A stretch of DNA of 9,927 nt from Chloroflexota bacterium (GTDB lineage: Bacteria; Chloroflexota; UBA4733): NCBI GenBank assembly GCA_023489405.1, contig JAMDCW010000095.1:6645-16571 (forward strand), in the 5' to 3' direction. Shown here piece after piece: positions 1-6,834 of this stretch. How positions within the stretch are numbered: position 1 is the first letter of the stretch; every line of letters begins with the position of its first letter. Both the position numbers and the translations under genes were made by a program. The notes beneath the pieces are model-generated. The model was not told the origin of the DNA and searched no databases. It saw only the letters and a list, made by a program, of their open reading frames with translations.

Positions 1-657
1 GGAGCAAATGATCAAGCGGTTGCCGATTACACCCTCGCCATGATGCTGGCACTCAGTCGCCGCCTAGTCGAAAATCATCTATCGGTGCGATCCGGCCAGT
101 GGGCTCGAGCTGTTGGAATCAACCTCCATCGGAAAACGGTCGGTATCATCGGCTTGGGCAGAATTGGCAAGCAAGTTGTGAAGCGCCTCTATGGCTTCGA
201 ACCGCGTATACTAGGGCATGATGTGACGCTTGATGTCGATTTCATGACACGCTATAATGTATCCGCGGTTGGTCTTGATCAGCTCTTTGAGGAAGCTGAT
301 CTCATCACCCTCCACGTAGCGCTCTCGGCAGAGACGTTGCACCTTGTGAACCACGAACGGCTACAGAAGACCAAACGAGGGGTTCTCCTGGTCAATACCT
401 GTCGAGGTGCAGTTGTCGATGAGGTGGCATTGGTTGCCGCCCTGCGTTCTGGTCAGGTTGGTGGTGCAGCATTGGATGTCTTCGAACAGGAGCCATTACC
501 TGATAGTCCCCTGCGCGAGTTCTCTAACGTCATCCTCAGCCCGCACGTCGCTGGGATTAGTCAAGAGTCGAGCCATCTTATGGCACAGATGGCCGTGGAG
601 GAGGTGGTGAGAGTCCTGCGCAACGAGCCAGCCCGCTATGCGGTGAACTCACTATGA
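1..657 (+). CDS. D-2-hydroxyacid dehydrogenase, NAD-dependent (3-phosphoglycerate dehydrogenase-like), 5' end missing
   Basis: The reading frame is open from the first base, so the start lies upstream; 218 residues remain. What is left is the NAD-binding domain and the return to the catalytic domain of the D-isomer-specific 2-hydroxyacid dehydrogenase family. Visible marks, numbered from the first codon here, are the entry motif GANDQAVADYTLAM, the Rossmann motif GLGRIG (51-56), and the catalytic triad expected from E. coli SerA: Arg135 in NTCRGAVVDE, Glu164 in FEQEP and His182 in SPHVAG. The protein ends soon after the catalytic domain, so there is no C-terminal ACT domain; this is the short form, normally about 310-330 residues. 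Substrate cannot be fixed from sequence: 3-phosphoglycerate (serine synthesis) is likely, but hydroxypyruvate/glyoxylate or another 2-keto acid is possible. The protein is soluble and cytoplasmic. No convincing terminator follows. Confidence 0.9.
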   Translation, partial: GANDQAVADYTLAMMLALSRRLVENHLSVRSGQWARAVGINLHRKTVGIIGLGRIGKQVVKRLYGFEPRILGHDVTLDVDFMTRYNVSAVGLDQLFEEADLITLHVALSAETLHLVNHERLQKTKRGVLLVNTCRGAVVDEVALVAALRSGQVGGAALDVFEQEPLPDSPLREFSNVILSPHVAGISQESSHLMAQMAVEEVVRVLRNEPARYAVNSL

Positions 658-1031
658 CGGTGATTCAGTACTTTGCCACACTGACATATGTGCATAACCG
701 CTACGTTTACGCAGAAAAACGATAGGCTACTTGAGAAAATCTACGTGTAGGGTATAGTCCAATAAGTGCAAGAAATCTCCAAGCATAGTGATCTAGCCTT
801 GTGAGTAGCGAGGAAGGCAGGTCAGAAGCCTCTTTCAATATCTCGAGGCGGTTCTGATCGCTGTCCCCATTCCGCTTTGAGCGCAAGTGGTGTGTTAACG
901 CGCGGAGTGAGCCGCTGGAATTATCGAGCCTCTCTTCCGGTGTGTTGGCGCTAGTGCGGCAACACCCTGTGGATGAGACGAGTGGAATAGGGTGAGAGGT
1001 CCGTTGTTTTGCTCCTAGAAAAGCCATCGCG
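658..1031 (+). other. Non-coding gap: promoter region and long 5' leader of rho
   Basis: This 374-base stretch has no recognisable gene. It holds one good promoter candidate (731-758), which would give rho a leader of roughly 265 nt. Small inverted repeats occur in the leader: GCGG at 902-905 with CCGC at 912-915, and GTGTTG at 942-947 with CAACAC at 960-965. Neither is followed by a T-run, so neither is a normal intrinsic terminator. A GAGAGG at 994-999 looks like a ribosome binding site but is 32 bases from the rho ATG, too far to serve it. The minus strand is open over much of the gap, but the peptide resembles nothing I know. Confidence 0.6.
731..758 (+). promoter_or_regulatory. Sigma-70-type promoter, probably for rho
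   Basis: TTGAGA (731-736) and TATAGT (753-758) each match the consensus at five of six positions and are 16 bases apart. Transcription would start near 764-766. It is the best match I found in the gap and points toward rho. The call is by eye and untested; the implied long leader is the main consequence. Confidence 0.55.
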
Positions 1032-2948
1032 ATGACGAATGAGTCACTCCTTCCAGATCAGCCGGTTGTCGATCCGGCTGAAGCAGGTGTTATCGACATT
1101 TCTGAAGGTTCCGAGGTTGCCACGAACAGACGTGTGATGATGCCATCAGGTCCACGTGTACGTGAAAGGAGGGAGCCACCGGAGAATGATGCAGATGCTA
1201 GCCAGGTAGAGGCAGTCCCTCTCGAAGACATGGCGCTCACTGAGGACTCCTCAGCGCCGCTTAGTTCAGAAAACATGTCCGGCAATGAGCCTCGGCAAGA
1301 ATCTCGGAGTTCTTCATCCCGCCGCCGGCGCCAGCGTCAGCGGGCGCGCGCGAATGCCATGACCGATTCTAGCGCCGGTGCCTCTCTTGGAGCAGAAGCA
1401 GAAAACGCCAACCCTTCCCAGGCAGTTCCCCCCTCTCAGAACGCGACAGAAACGCTCACTGGCTCTGATCGTCCTGCGTCACAGCGTTCTGAATCGGATG
1501 ACGACGAATCCTCGTCCGACCCCAACGCCCCTCCTTATGAGGAGGATCGCAGAGGCTATGAACGTGACGATAACTATGGATACCGGCGTGAGTTTCGTGA
1601 TCGATATAACGGCCGTGATGATCGAGGGCAGAGAAATAACAACAACCGGCAACAAGGTGGGCGTGATCGTGGACCATATGGACAGCGCGAGGGTCGTAAT
1701 GGTAGCCAGCGGGATCGTGAATGGCACCGTGACATCGGTGGATATCGCGATACGGCACCCCGAAACAGCACGGGAAGAGAACGGTCCACCGACCAAGAGG
1801 GAGCGCCACGACCTGCCGATCTGCTTATTCGAGGCTTCATAGTCTCTTATGAACAAAATGGTGGTGTGCAGTGGCACCTGCGCACTCAGGGATACCTCCC
1901 GAGCTCGAATGATGCTATCGTCCCGAATCACATCGTGCGTAGTTACAGCTTGCGCGTGGGCGACGAGGTGGTCGGGATGGTGCGTAGCCCCTTGCCTGGT
2001 AGGCGTTATGGCGAGCTGCTCGACGTCCAGAGCATCAACGGTGTTCCATTAGAACGTCTTGGGCGCCGCCCGTATTTTGATGAACTCACACCAATCTACC
2101 CCGAACACCAGATCCGTCTGGAACGTCCCGATTCGGTCACGGCACGCCTCATCGACCTCATCGCCCCAATCGGCTTTGGCCAGCGAGCCTTAATTGTTTC
2201 TCCTCCTAAGGCTGGGAAAACGATCATCCTCAAAGAGATCGGTCGAAGCATCAACTTGAATTATCCGGAGGTGAAGGTCATCGTCTGCCTGGTCGGTGAA
2301 CGCCCAGAAGAAGTGACGGACCTCTCAAAGAGCATCCAGGGTGAGATCATCAGCTCAACCTTCGATGAAGCCGTAAGCCACCACACCGAGCTGGCTGAGC
2401 TGACCGTAGAACGTGCTAAGCGCCTCGTCGAATCAGGTTTCGATGTCGTCGTCTTACTCGATTCGATCACCCGTTTGGCTCGAGCCTATAATTTGGCAGC
2501 GCCAGGCGACAGTCGCAGCCTCTCCGGCGGTATGGCCACCTCAGCGCTCTACCCGCCGAAACGTTTCTTCGGCGCCGCTCGCGCTCTGCAACAGGGCGGC
2601 AGTTTGACGGTAATCGCGACCTGCCTCATCGATACGAACAGCCGTCTTGATGACGTCATCTATGAGGAGCTCAAGGGAACCGGCAATATGGAGTTAGTGC
2701 TGGATCGACGAATGGCGGAAGAGCGCATTTTCCCCGCTATCGACCTCGTGAAGTCCAGCACCCGGCGTGAGGAGCTCTTGCTGCCAGCCAATGAGTTGAC
2801 GGCCGTTCAGCGACTGCGCCGTGTTATCGCAATGTCTCCAGATCAAACCGCTTCGACACAGCGCATCATTCAGCAGATGGAGCGCACGCAAAGCAACGCT
2901 GAATTCCTGACGAACCTCTTTGCCCAAATCAGTGCGGCGCGTTCGTGA
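1032..2948 (+). CDS. rho: Transcription termination factor Rho with long disordered N-terminal extension
   Basis: Rho is the hexameric RNA-dependent ATPase/translocase that ends untranslated transcripts. The 638 residues compare with 419 in E. coli. Residues 1-90 are acidic; 91-106 form a Ser/Arg cluster; 153-172 are acidic again; 173-255 are rich in Arg, Gly, Asn and Asp. The cold-shock-type RNA-binding domain starts near 261. The motor domain has Walker A PPKAGKT (391-397), GERPEEV with the catalytic Glu at 423, Walker B VVVLLD (Asp477), a Q-loop near 491-503, the R-loop KGTGN (548-552) and the arginine finger in STRREEL (Arg578). I see no N-terminal helix-bundle (Rho_N) domain. ATG 1032 is the first usable start: an in-frame TGA lies at 993-995 with no ATG, GTG or TTG between. 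It lacks a clear Shine-Dalgarno, which fits regulated translation. No intrinsic terminator is evident downstream. Confidence 0.97.
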   Translation: MTNESLLPDQPVVDPAEAGVIDISEGSEVATNRRVMMPSGPRVRERREPPENDADASQVEAVPLEDMALTEDSSAPLSSENMSGNEPRQESRSSSSRRRRQRQRARANAMTDSSAGASLGAEAENANPSQAVPPSQNATETLTGSDRPASQRSESDDDESSSDPNAPPYEEDRRGYERDDNYGYRREFRDRYNGRDDRGQRNNNNRQQGGRDRGPYGQREGRNGSQRDREWHRDIGGYRDTAPRNSTGRERSTDQEGAPRPADLLIRGFIVSYEQNGGVQWHLRTQGYLPSSNDAIVPNHIVRSYSLRVGDEVVGMVRSPLPGRRYGELLDVQSINGVPLERLGRRPYFDELTPIYPEHQIRLERPDSVTARLIDLIAPIGFGQRALIVSPPKAGKTIILKEIGRSINLNYPEVKVIVCLVGERPEEVTDLSKSIQGEIISSTFDEAVSHHTELAELTVERAKRLVESGFDVVVLLDSITRLARAYNLAAPGDSRSLSGGMATSALYPPKRFFGAARALQQGGSLTVIATCLIDTNSRLDDVIYEELKGTGNMELVLDRRMAEERIFPAIDLVKSSTRREELLLPANELTAVQRLRRVIAMSPDQTASTQRIIQQMERTQSNAEFLTNLFAQISAARS

Positions 2949-3073
2949 ATCCTGCCGGCCACGCTAGACCTTTTGGACAGCAAAGAGGCGAGAATGTGCT
3001 GAATACTGCCATCAGATATGAAGCTCTCGCAGAGAGATCTCTACGTCTCCTCCACTGGAATTGGACTTGTGGC

Positions 3074-3078
3074 GAGGG
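3074..3078 (+). promoter_or_regulatory. Ribosome binding site that decides the glycosyltransferase start
   Basis: GAGGG lies nine bases before ATG 3088. It supports that ATG over the in-frame TTG at 3061, which would add nine residues (MDLWRGRAS) before the conserved family start MRVLMVSKALVVG. Confidence 0.6.
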
Positions 3079-3087
3079 CGAGCGAGC

Positions 3088-4188
3088 ATGCGCGTACTGA
3101 TGGTGTCGAAAGCACTCGTAGTTGGCGTGTACCAGCGTAAACTCGAGGAGATCGCTCGACACCATGATGTCGAGCTGCGACTCGTCGTTCCACCCGTATG
3201 GCGTGAATCCAGCCGTTCTCTACCATATGAGCCGCTCTGTACAGCAGGATATGGTACTCGTATCCTGCCAATGCGCCTGAATGGGCATTTCCATCTCCAT
3301 ACCTACAAAGGACTCACAGCAGTCGTTCGAGAATTTCAGCCAGATATCATCCATCTCGACGAAGAACCGGGAGATTTTGTTGCGCTCCAAACCACTCTCA
3401 GCATGGCGAATGCCCGATTGCTCTTCTTTACCTGGCAGAACCTTCTGCGCTGGCTGCCATTACCCTTCCGATTCATTCAGCAGCTCACATTCCGGAAAGC
3501 AGCACTAGCTCTCTGTGGTAACAGAGATGCCGTCAACGTACTCCGAGTAAAGGGGTATCGCGGACGGACAGTCGTACTGCCCCAATTTGGCTTTGATCCC
3601 GATATCTATGCTTTTCGTACGGCCGAGCCTCCCGTTAATCCCGTGACAATCGTGGGAGCCAGTGGTCGTCTCGTTCCCGAAAAGGGATTCGATATATTGC
3701 TTCGAGCTATCCAGCAGCTTCCTCATAACGTTCACCTTGAGCTGGTCGGTGAAGGACCAGAACGTGGGGAATTGGAGCGGTTAGCCGTATCGCTTGGTAT
3801 CATGGATCGCCTGCGCTTCTGGGGCCAGCAGCCTTCACATGCGATGCCCTCCCTTTATCAGCGCTGGCATGTCTTCGTTGCCCCTTCCCTCACACGCCCC
3901 CGATGGAAGGAGCAGTTCAATAGGTCGGTCGCCGAGGCGATGAGCTGTGGAGTACCGGTAATCGTCAGCGATTCAGGAGAGATGAAGAATGTCGCTGGTG
4001 AAGCGGGGACTATCGTTCCTGAAGGCGATGTTTCGGCACTTTCATATGCGATTGATCAATTGATAGGCTCAAAAGCTCATCGCCAGATGGCTAGCCAGCT
4101 TGGGCGCGCTCGTGTCGTGCGGCATTATTCCCAGCAGGCTGTTGCCGCTCAGACCGTTACCGAGTACCGGCGGTTACTCTGTGGATGA
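3088..4188 (+). CDS. GT4-family glycosyltransferase (GT-B fold)
   Basis: A 366-residue retaining glycosyltransferase that would move a sugar from a nucleotide-sugar donor to an acceptor at the cytoplasmic face of the membrane. The N-terminal acceptor half starts MRVLMVSKALVVGVYQRKL, a typical GT4 opening with the first beta-strand at residue 1. The C-terminal donor half carries GRLVPEKGFDILLRA, ELVGEGPERGELE and the E-x7-E motif EQFNRSVAE (Glu275 and Glu283), followed by AMSCGVPVIVSDSGE, the classic donor-binding signature. Length is normal for the family. There is no signal peptide or membrane segment. It lies 139 bases after rho and four bases before comF (GTG-start reading of comF would overlap), so it is probably cotranscribed with comF. 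Donor and acceptor cannot be told; a role in exopolysaccharide, glycolipid or protein glycosylation is inference from the GT4 family and from the GT-C-like protein downstream. Confidence 0.92.
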   Translation: MRVLMVSKALVVGVYQRKLEEIARHHDVELRLVVPPVWRESSRSLPYEPLCTAGYGTRILPMRLNGHFHLHTYKGLTAVVREFQPDIIHLDEEPGDFVALQTTLSMANARLLFFTWQNLLRWLPLPFRFIQQLTFRKAALALCGNRDAVNVLRVKGYRGRTVVLPQFGFDPDIYAFRTAEPPVNPVTIVGASGRLVPEKGFDILLRAIQQLPHNVHLELVGEGPERGELERLAVSLGIMDRLRFWGQQPSHAMPSLYQRWHVFVAPSLTRPRWKEQFNRSVAEAMSCGVPVIVSDSGEMKNVAGEAGTIVPEGDVSALSYAIDQLIGSKAHRQMASQLGRARVVRHYSQQAVAAQTVTEYRRLLCG

Positions 4189-4192
4189 GCTG

Positions 4193-4903
4193 ATGAGGGC
4201 GATCCACCGCCAAGGCGTTAGGGTGCTCGATCTTCTGTATCCTCCCCGATGCGCCTCCTGCCGGCAACCAGGAAGCTGGCTCTGTCTATCCTGTCGAGCT
4301 GCGATCAAACCAGTACCCGAGCCGACCTGCGCTGTCTGCGGCCAGCCGTCTTTCCACTCTCCATGTAGTTCGTGTCGAGAAGCCCCTCCCGCTTTCGATG
4401 GGCTGTATGCTGCAGCGCTATTCGAAGGACCAGTACGGGAAGCAGTCCATCGCCTGAAGTATGGAAACTTGACAGCGGCAGCTCCGGCTTTGGCCGAATT
4501 GCTGAGTGCAGCATACCAACACCGCGGCTGGGACGGCGACTGCATCATACCCGTGCCCCTTCACCCTACTCGCCAGCGCCAGCGTGGTTATAACCAGTCT
4601 GCTGAGCTTGCAAAAGCTCTAAGCTCGGCTCAGAGGTTGCCTCTCTACCTCACAGCGCTCCAACGCACGCGCGCTGGCCGCGACCAGATAGGCCTCACGC
4701 TGGAAGCGCGTCGCACTAACGTGTACTCGGCATTTGCGGTAAGACATAGGGAATGCGTAACTGGACGTCGGTGTCTCGTCATAGATGATGTTGCTACGAC
4801 AGGGAGTACCGCGAATGAATGCGCACGGACGCTAAAGGCAACGGGAGCGACGAAGGTATACGCGCTCGTGCTGGCGCGGCAGCAGATGGAAGAATATCGC
4901 TAA
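4193..4903 (+). CDS. comF: ComF-family phosphoribosyltransferase-like protein with zinc-binding N-terminus
   Basis: A 236-residue ComF/GntX-type protein. ComF proteins are needed for DNA uptake in naturally competent bacteria, but the family is also widespread in species not known to be competent. Four CxxC pairs (Cys20/23, 31/34, 46/49, 58/61) form the usual double zinc ribbon. The phosphoribosyltransferase half has VPLHPTRQRQRGYNQS and the PRPP-binding loop VIDDVATTGST (Asp198, Asp199). Start choice: ATG 4193 gives 12 residues before the conserved LLYPPRCASC; GTG 4181, overlapping the end of the glycosyltransferase gene, would add four. Neither has a strong Shine-Dalgarno, so translation is probably coupled to the upstream gene. 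No other competence genes are in view, so a competence role is unproven. Cytoplasmic; no signal peptide. Confidence 0.92.
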   Translation: MRAIHRQGVRVLDLLYPPRCASCRQPGSWLCLSCRAAIKPVPEPTCAVCGQPSFHSPCSSCREAPPAFDGLYAAALFEGPVREAVHRLKYGNLTAAAPALAELLSAAYQHRGWDGDCIIPVPLHPTRQRQRGYNQSAELAKALSSAQRLPLYLTALQRTRAGRDQIGLTLEARRTNVYSAFAVRHRECVTGRRCLVIDDVATTGSTANECARTLKATGATKVYALVLARQQMEEYR

Positions 4904-4904
4904 C

Positions 4905-4910
4905 AGGAGG
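4905..4910 (+). promoter_or_regulatory. Strong Shine-Dalgarno for the lipoprotein glycosidase
   Basis: A perfect AGGAGG begins one base after the comF stop codon and lies seven bases before GTG 4918. It is the strongest ribosome binding site in the window and fixes the start of the next gene, ruling out longer readings that begin inside comF. Confidence 0.8.
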
Positions 4911-4917
4911 ACGATTG

Positions 4918-6027
4918 GTGGAACGGACGACGAGGCGGCAGCTACTGGGCGTGGTTACGGCATCGGCCCTAACTCTCGCGGGGTGTTCCTCCGGGGGGGC
5001 TCCCGCTGCCAGTCCGAACCAGCCGCCGGATGCCAATGAGTACCCCTTCGGTGCCAACACCTTCCTCGGGCAAGAGGTGGAGATCGCCAAACGGGAACGC
5101 ACGCTCCAGATGATGAAAGCGGCCCACATCGGCTGGATGAAGGAGGAGTTCCTCTGGGATCAGATCGAGCACCAGCGTGGAAAGTTCACCTGGACAAAGT
5201 ACGACAACATCATCGGTCTCGCCCAGAAGTATGGCATCAAGGTGATCGCCCGTTTGGATTACCCGCCGGCGTGGACCCAGAAGAAACCCGACTTCAATGC
5301 CCCGCCTGATCGCTACGACGAATATGCCCAATTCGTCCACACGTTTGTGCGCCACTACCAGGGGCAGGTGGCGGCCGTGCAGATCTGGAATGAGCCGAAC
5401 CTCGCCGTCGAGTGGGGAGGGCAGCCGCCCAATCCCCGCCAGTACACCCAGCTCCTCAAGCTGAGCTACCAGAGCGCGAAGCAGGCAGATGCCAGCGTGA
5501 TCGTCCTCAGTGCTCCCCTCGCCGAGACCCTCGAGCGCTCGCCGCGAGCCCTCGTCGAGACGGACTACCTGCAGCAGATGTACGACGCCGGGGCCAAAGG
5601 CTCGTTTGACGTCCTCACCGCGAACGCCTATGGCCTCTCCTATCCGCCGACCGACCCTCCCCGGGTGGATCGGCTGAACTTCCTCCGTTTCACGTTCCTC
5701 CACGCCGTGGCCGAAAAGAATGGCGATGCGAATCGTGCGATCTGGTTCAACGAATACGGCTGGAACGCCTCGCCGAAGGAGATGCCACCCGACCAGTTGA
5801 TCTGGGGCCGCGTGACACGCCAGCAGCAAGCCACCTACACCGTCCAGGGGATCGAGCTGGCGAAGAAGAACTATCCCTACGTCGGTGTTGTGAATATCTG
5901 GTACTTCCGTCAGGTTGGCTCGATTCCCAAGACCGATTCTTCCTACTACTTCGATATGGTTGCCCCAGACTTCACCCCAGAACCAGTCTACGGAGCCGTC
6001 CGCGACGCCGCCGCTAAATGGCACTAG
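4918..6027 (+). CDS. Exported lipoprotein, glycoside hydrolase of clan GH-A type (GH39/GH5-like)
   Basis: A 369-residue protein predicted to be exported and lipid-anchored, acting on glycans outside the cytoplasmic membrane. The N-terminus has TRRQLLG (residues 5-11), resembling a Tat twin-arginine motif, then a hydrophobic stretch and the lipobox LAGC with Cys23 as the lipidated residue. A low-complexity linker follows to about residue 40. The rest looks like one TIM barrel: WNEPN (157-161) gives the acid/base Glu159, and WFNEYGW (276-282) gives the nucleophile Glu279, the usual pair of clan GH-A retaining enzymes. Substrate is unknown. Start GTG 4918 is set by the AGGAGG at 4905-4910; TTG 4915 is the alternative. 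G+C is well above the neighbours: 80 of 120 bases in 5461-5580 versus 53 of 120 in 6481-6540 plus 6661-6720. This suggests either transfer or selection for a different codon set. Confidence 0.85.
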   Translation: MERTTRRQLLGVVTASALTLAGCSSGGAPAASPNQPPDANEYPFGANTFLGQEVEIAKRERTLQMMKAAHIGWMKEEFLWDQIEHQRGKFTWTKYDNIIGLAQKYGIKVIARLDYPPAWTQKKPDFNAPPDRYDEYAQFVHTFVRHYQGQVAAVQIWNEPNLAVEWGGQPPNPRQYTQLLKLSYQSAKQADASVIVLSAPLAETLERSPRALVETDYLQQMYDAGAKGSFDVLTANAYGLSYPPTDPPRVDRLNFLRFTFLHAVAEKNGDANRAIWFNEYGWNASPKEMPPDQLIWGRVTRQQQATYTVQGIELAKKNYPYVGVVNIWYFRQVGSIPKTDSSYYFDMVAPDFTPEPVYGAVRDAAAKWH

Positions 6028-6138
6028 GGAACCACCACTCGGGAAACGCAACAGAAGACCCCTCACCGAACCGGATGGGGTAGTAAAGTACTGTGGTGCT
6101 CTCTATCCTATGGGTACACTCTCCCGGATTGAAAAGCA

Positions 6139-6144
6139 GAAGGG
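6139..6144 (+). promoter_or_regulatory. Ribosome binding site for the YhhQ-family gene
   Basis: GAAGGG ends nine bases before GTG 6154 and supports that non-ATG start. The 126-base gap upstream (6028-6153) has no convincing promoter and no preQ1-riboswitch-like structure that I can recognise. Confidence 0.55.
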
Positions 6145-6153
6145 ATTTAGATA

Positions 6154-6834
6154 GTGCTGCAACGCTCATCACCATGGTTATTGGTGATTTCTGCCTTGTT
6201 TGTCACTTGTCTTATCACTGCCAACATCATCGCGGTAAAGTTGGGAACTATCGGTCCATTGATCGTTCCAGTAGCTATCGTCGTTTTCCCACTCTCCTAT
6301 CTGTTCGGCGATGTCCTTACCGAAGTTTATGGATATGCCACAACTCGGCGTGTTATCTGGATGGGTTTTGCCTGTAATCTTATCGCCGTGGTTGCCATTA
6401 CGCTTGGCGGTGTCATCCCAGCAGCCCCTTATTGGCACAGTCAGCAAGCATATGAGACTATCCTTGGTGCAAGCCCTCGCATTCTTGCTGCTTCGTTCAT
6501 AGCCTACCTTGTAGGGGAATTTACCAACAGTTTCATTCTGGCAAAACTCAAAATCATTACCAAAGGCCGGTGGTTATGGACGCGAACAATATCTTCTACA
6601 GCGATTGGCCAGGGGTTCGACTCTCTCATTTTTATCACCCTTGCTTTCAGCGGGACTATACCACTCGCTGTAGTTGTTCAGGCTATCCTCTCTCAATGGA
6701 TTGCTAAGTCACTCTACGAAGTCGCTGCTACGCCCTTGACTTATATCATCGTTAATGCGCTGAAGCGAGCGGAAGGTTGTGACACCTTTGATTACCAAAC
6801 CAACTTTAGTCCACTCGCTGTTAGCGATATCTAA
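6154..6834 (+). CDS. yhhQ: Queuosine precursor transporter, YhhQ (VUT) family
   Basis: A 226-residue integral membrane protein of the family shown in E. coli to take up the queuosine precursors preQ0 and preQ1, used to modify tRNA wobble guanosine. About six hydrophobic segments are visible: near residues 8-30, 33-50, 69-90, 108-130, 150-170 and 172-200. The family signature FPLSYLFGDVLTEVYGY (residues 45-61) is intact, as are YLVGEFTNSFILAKLK (119-134) and RTISSTAIGQGFDSLIF. Length is normal. GTG 6154 is preceded by GAAGGG at a good distance. No queuosine synthesis or tgt genes are in view, so this looks like a stand-alone salvage transporter. Its last 56 bases (or 47, by start choice) overlap the next gene in another frame, suggesting cotranscription and translational coupling. 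Confidence 0.92.
   Translation: MLQRSSPWLLVISALFVTCLITANIIAVKLGTIGPLIVPVAIVVFPLSYLFGDVLTEVYGYATTRRVIWMGFACNLIAVVAITLGGVIPAAPYWHSQQAYETILGASPRILAASFIAYLVGEFTNSFILAKLKIITKGRWLWTRTISSTAIGQGFDSLIFITLAFSGTIPLAVVVQAILSQWIAKSLYEVAATPLTYIIVNALKRAEGCDTFDYQTNFSPLAVSDI

Noticed and set aside
973..1018. Two tiny leader reading frames: ATG 973 with five codons, and GTG 992 with eight codons
   Set aside because: Frames this short arise by chance, neither has a clear ribosome binding site, and their codons show no regulatory run.
707..1027. Minus-strand open frame of 106 codons across the rho leader
   Set aside because: The peptide has low similarity to anything I know and no membrane or motif content, and it covers the promoter and leader of rho. 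An antisense gene cannot be excluded, but nothing supports one.
1378..1931. Several open frames on both strands within the N-terminal part of rho
   Set aside because: They are side effects of the biased Arg/Asp/Gly/Asn codons in the disordered region; the rho frame continues uninterrupted through it.
3024..3036. Hairpin CTCTC-GCA-GAGAG between rho and the glycosyltransferase gene as a possible terminator
   Set aside because: It has only five base pairs and no T-run follows, so it does not look like an intrinsic terminator.
4819..4917. Longer reading of the glycosidase protein starting inside comF
   Set aside because: It would place 33 residues without similarity before the signal peptide and ignore the AGGAGG at 4905-4910.
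4969..6066. Minus-strand open frame of 365 codons opposite the glycosidase gene
   Set aside because: It mirrors the G+C-rich codons of the + strand gene, where stop codons are rare on the other strand. The peptide has no recognisable domain, while the + strand has a signal peptide, both catalytic motifs and a strong ribosome binding site.
6058..6081. ACCCC/GGGGT inverted repeat after the glycosidase gene as a possible terminator
   Set aside because: Five base pairs around a 14-base loop with no T-run downstream; too weak to call.
6129..6157. TTGAAA at 6129-6134 as the -35 of a promoter for yhhQ
   Set aside because: At usual spacing the -10 would be poor and would fall on the GTG start codon itself.
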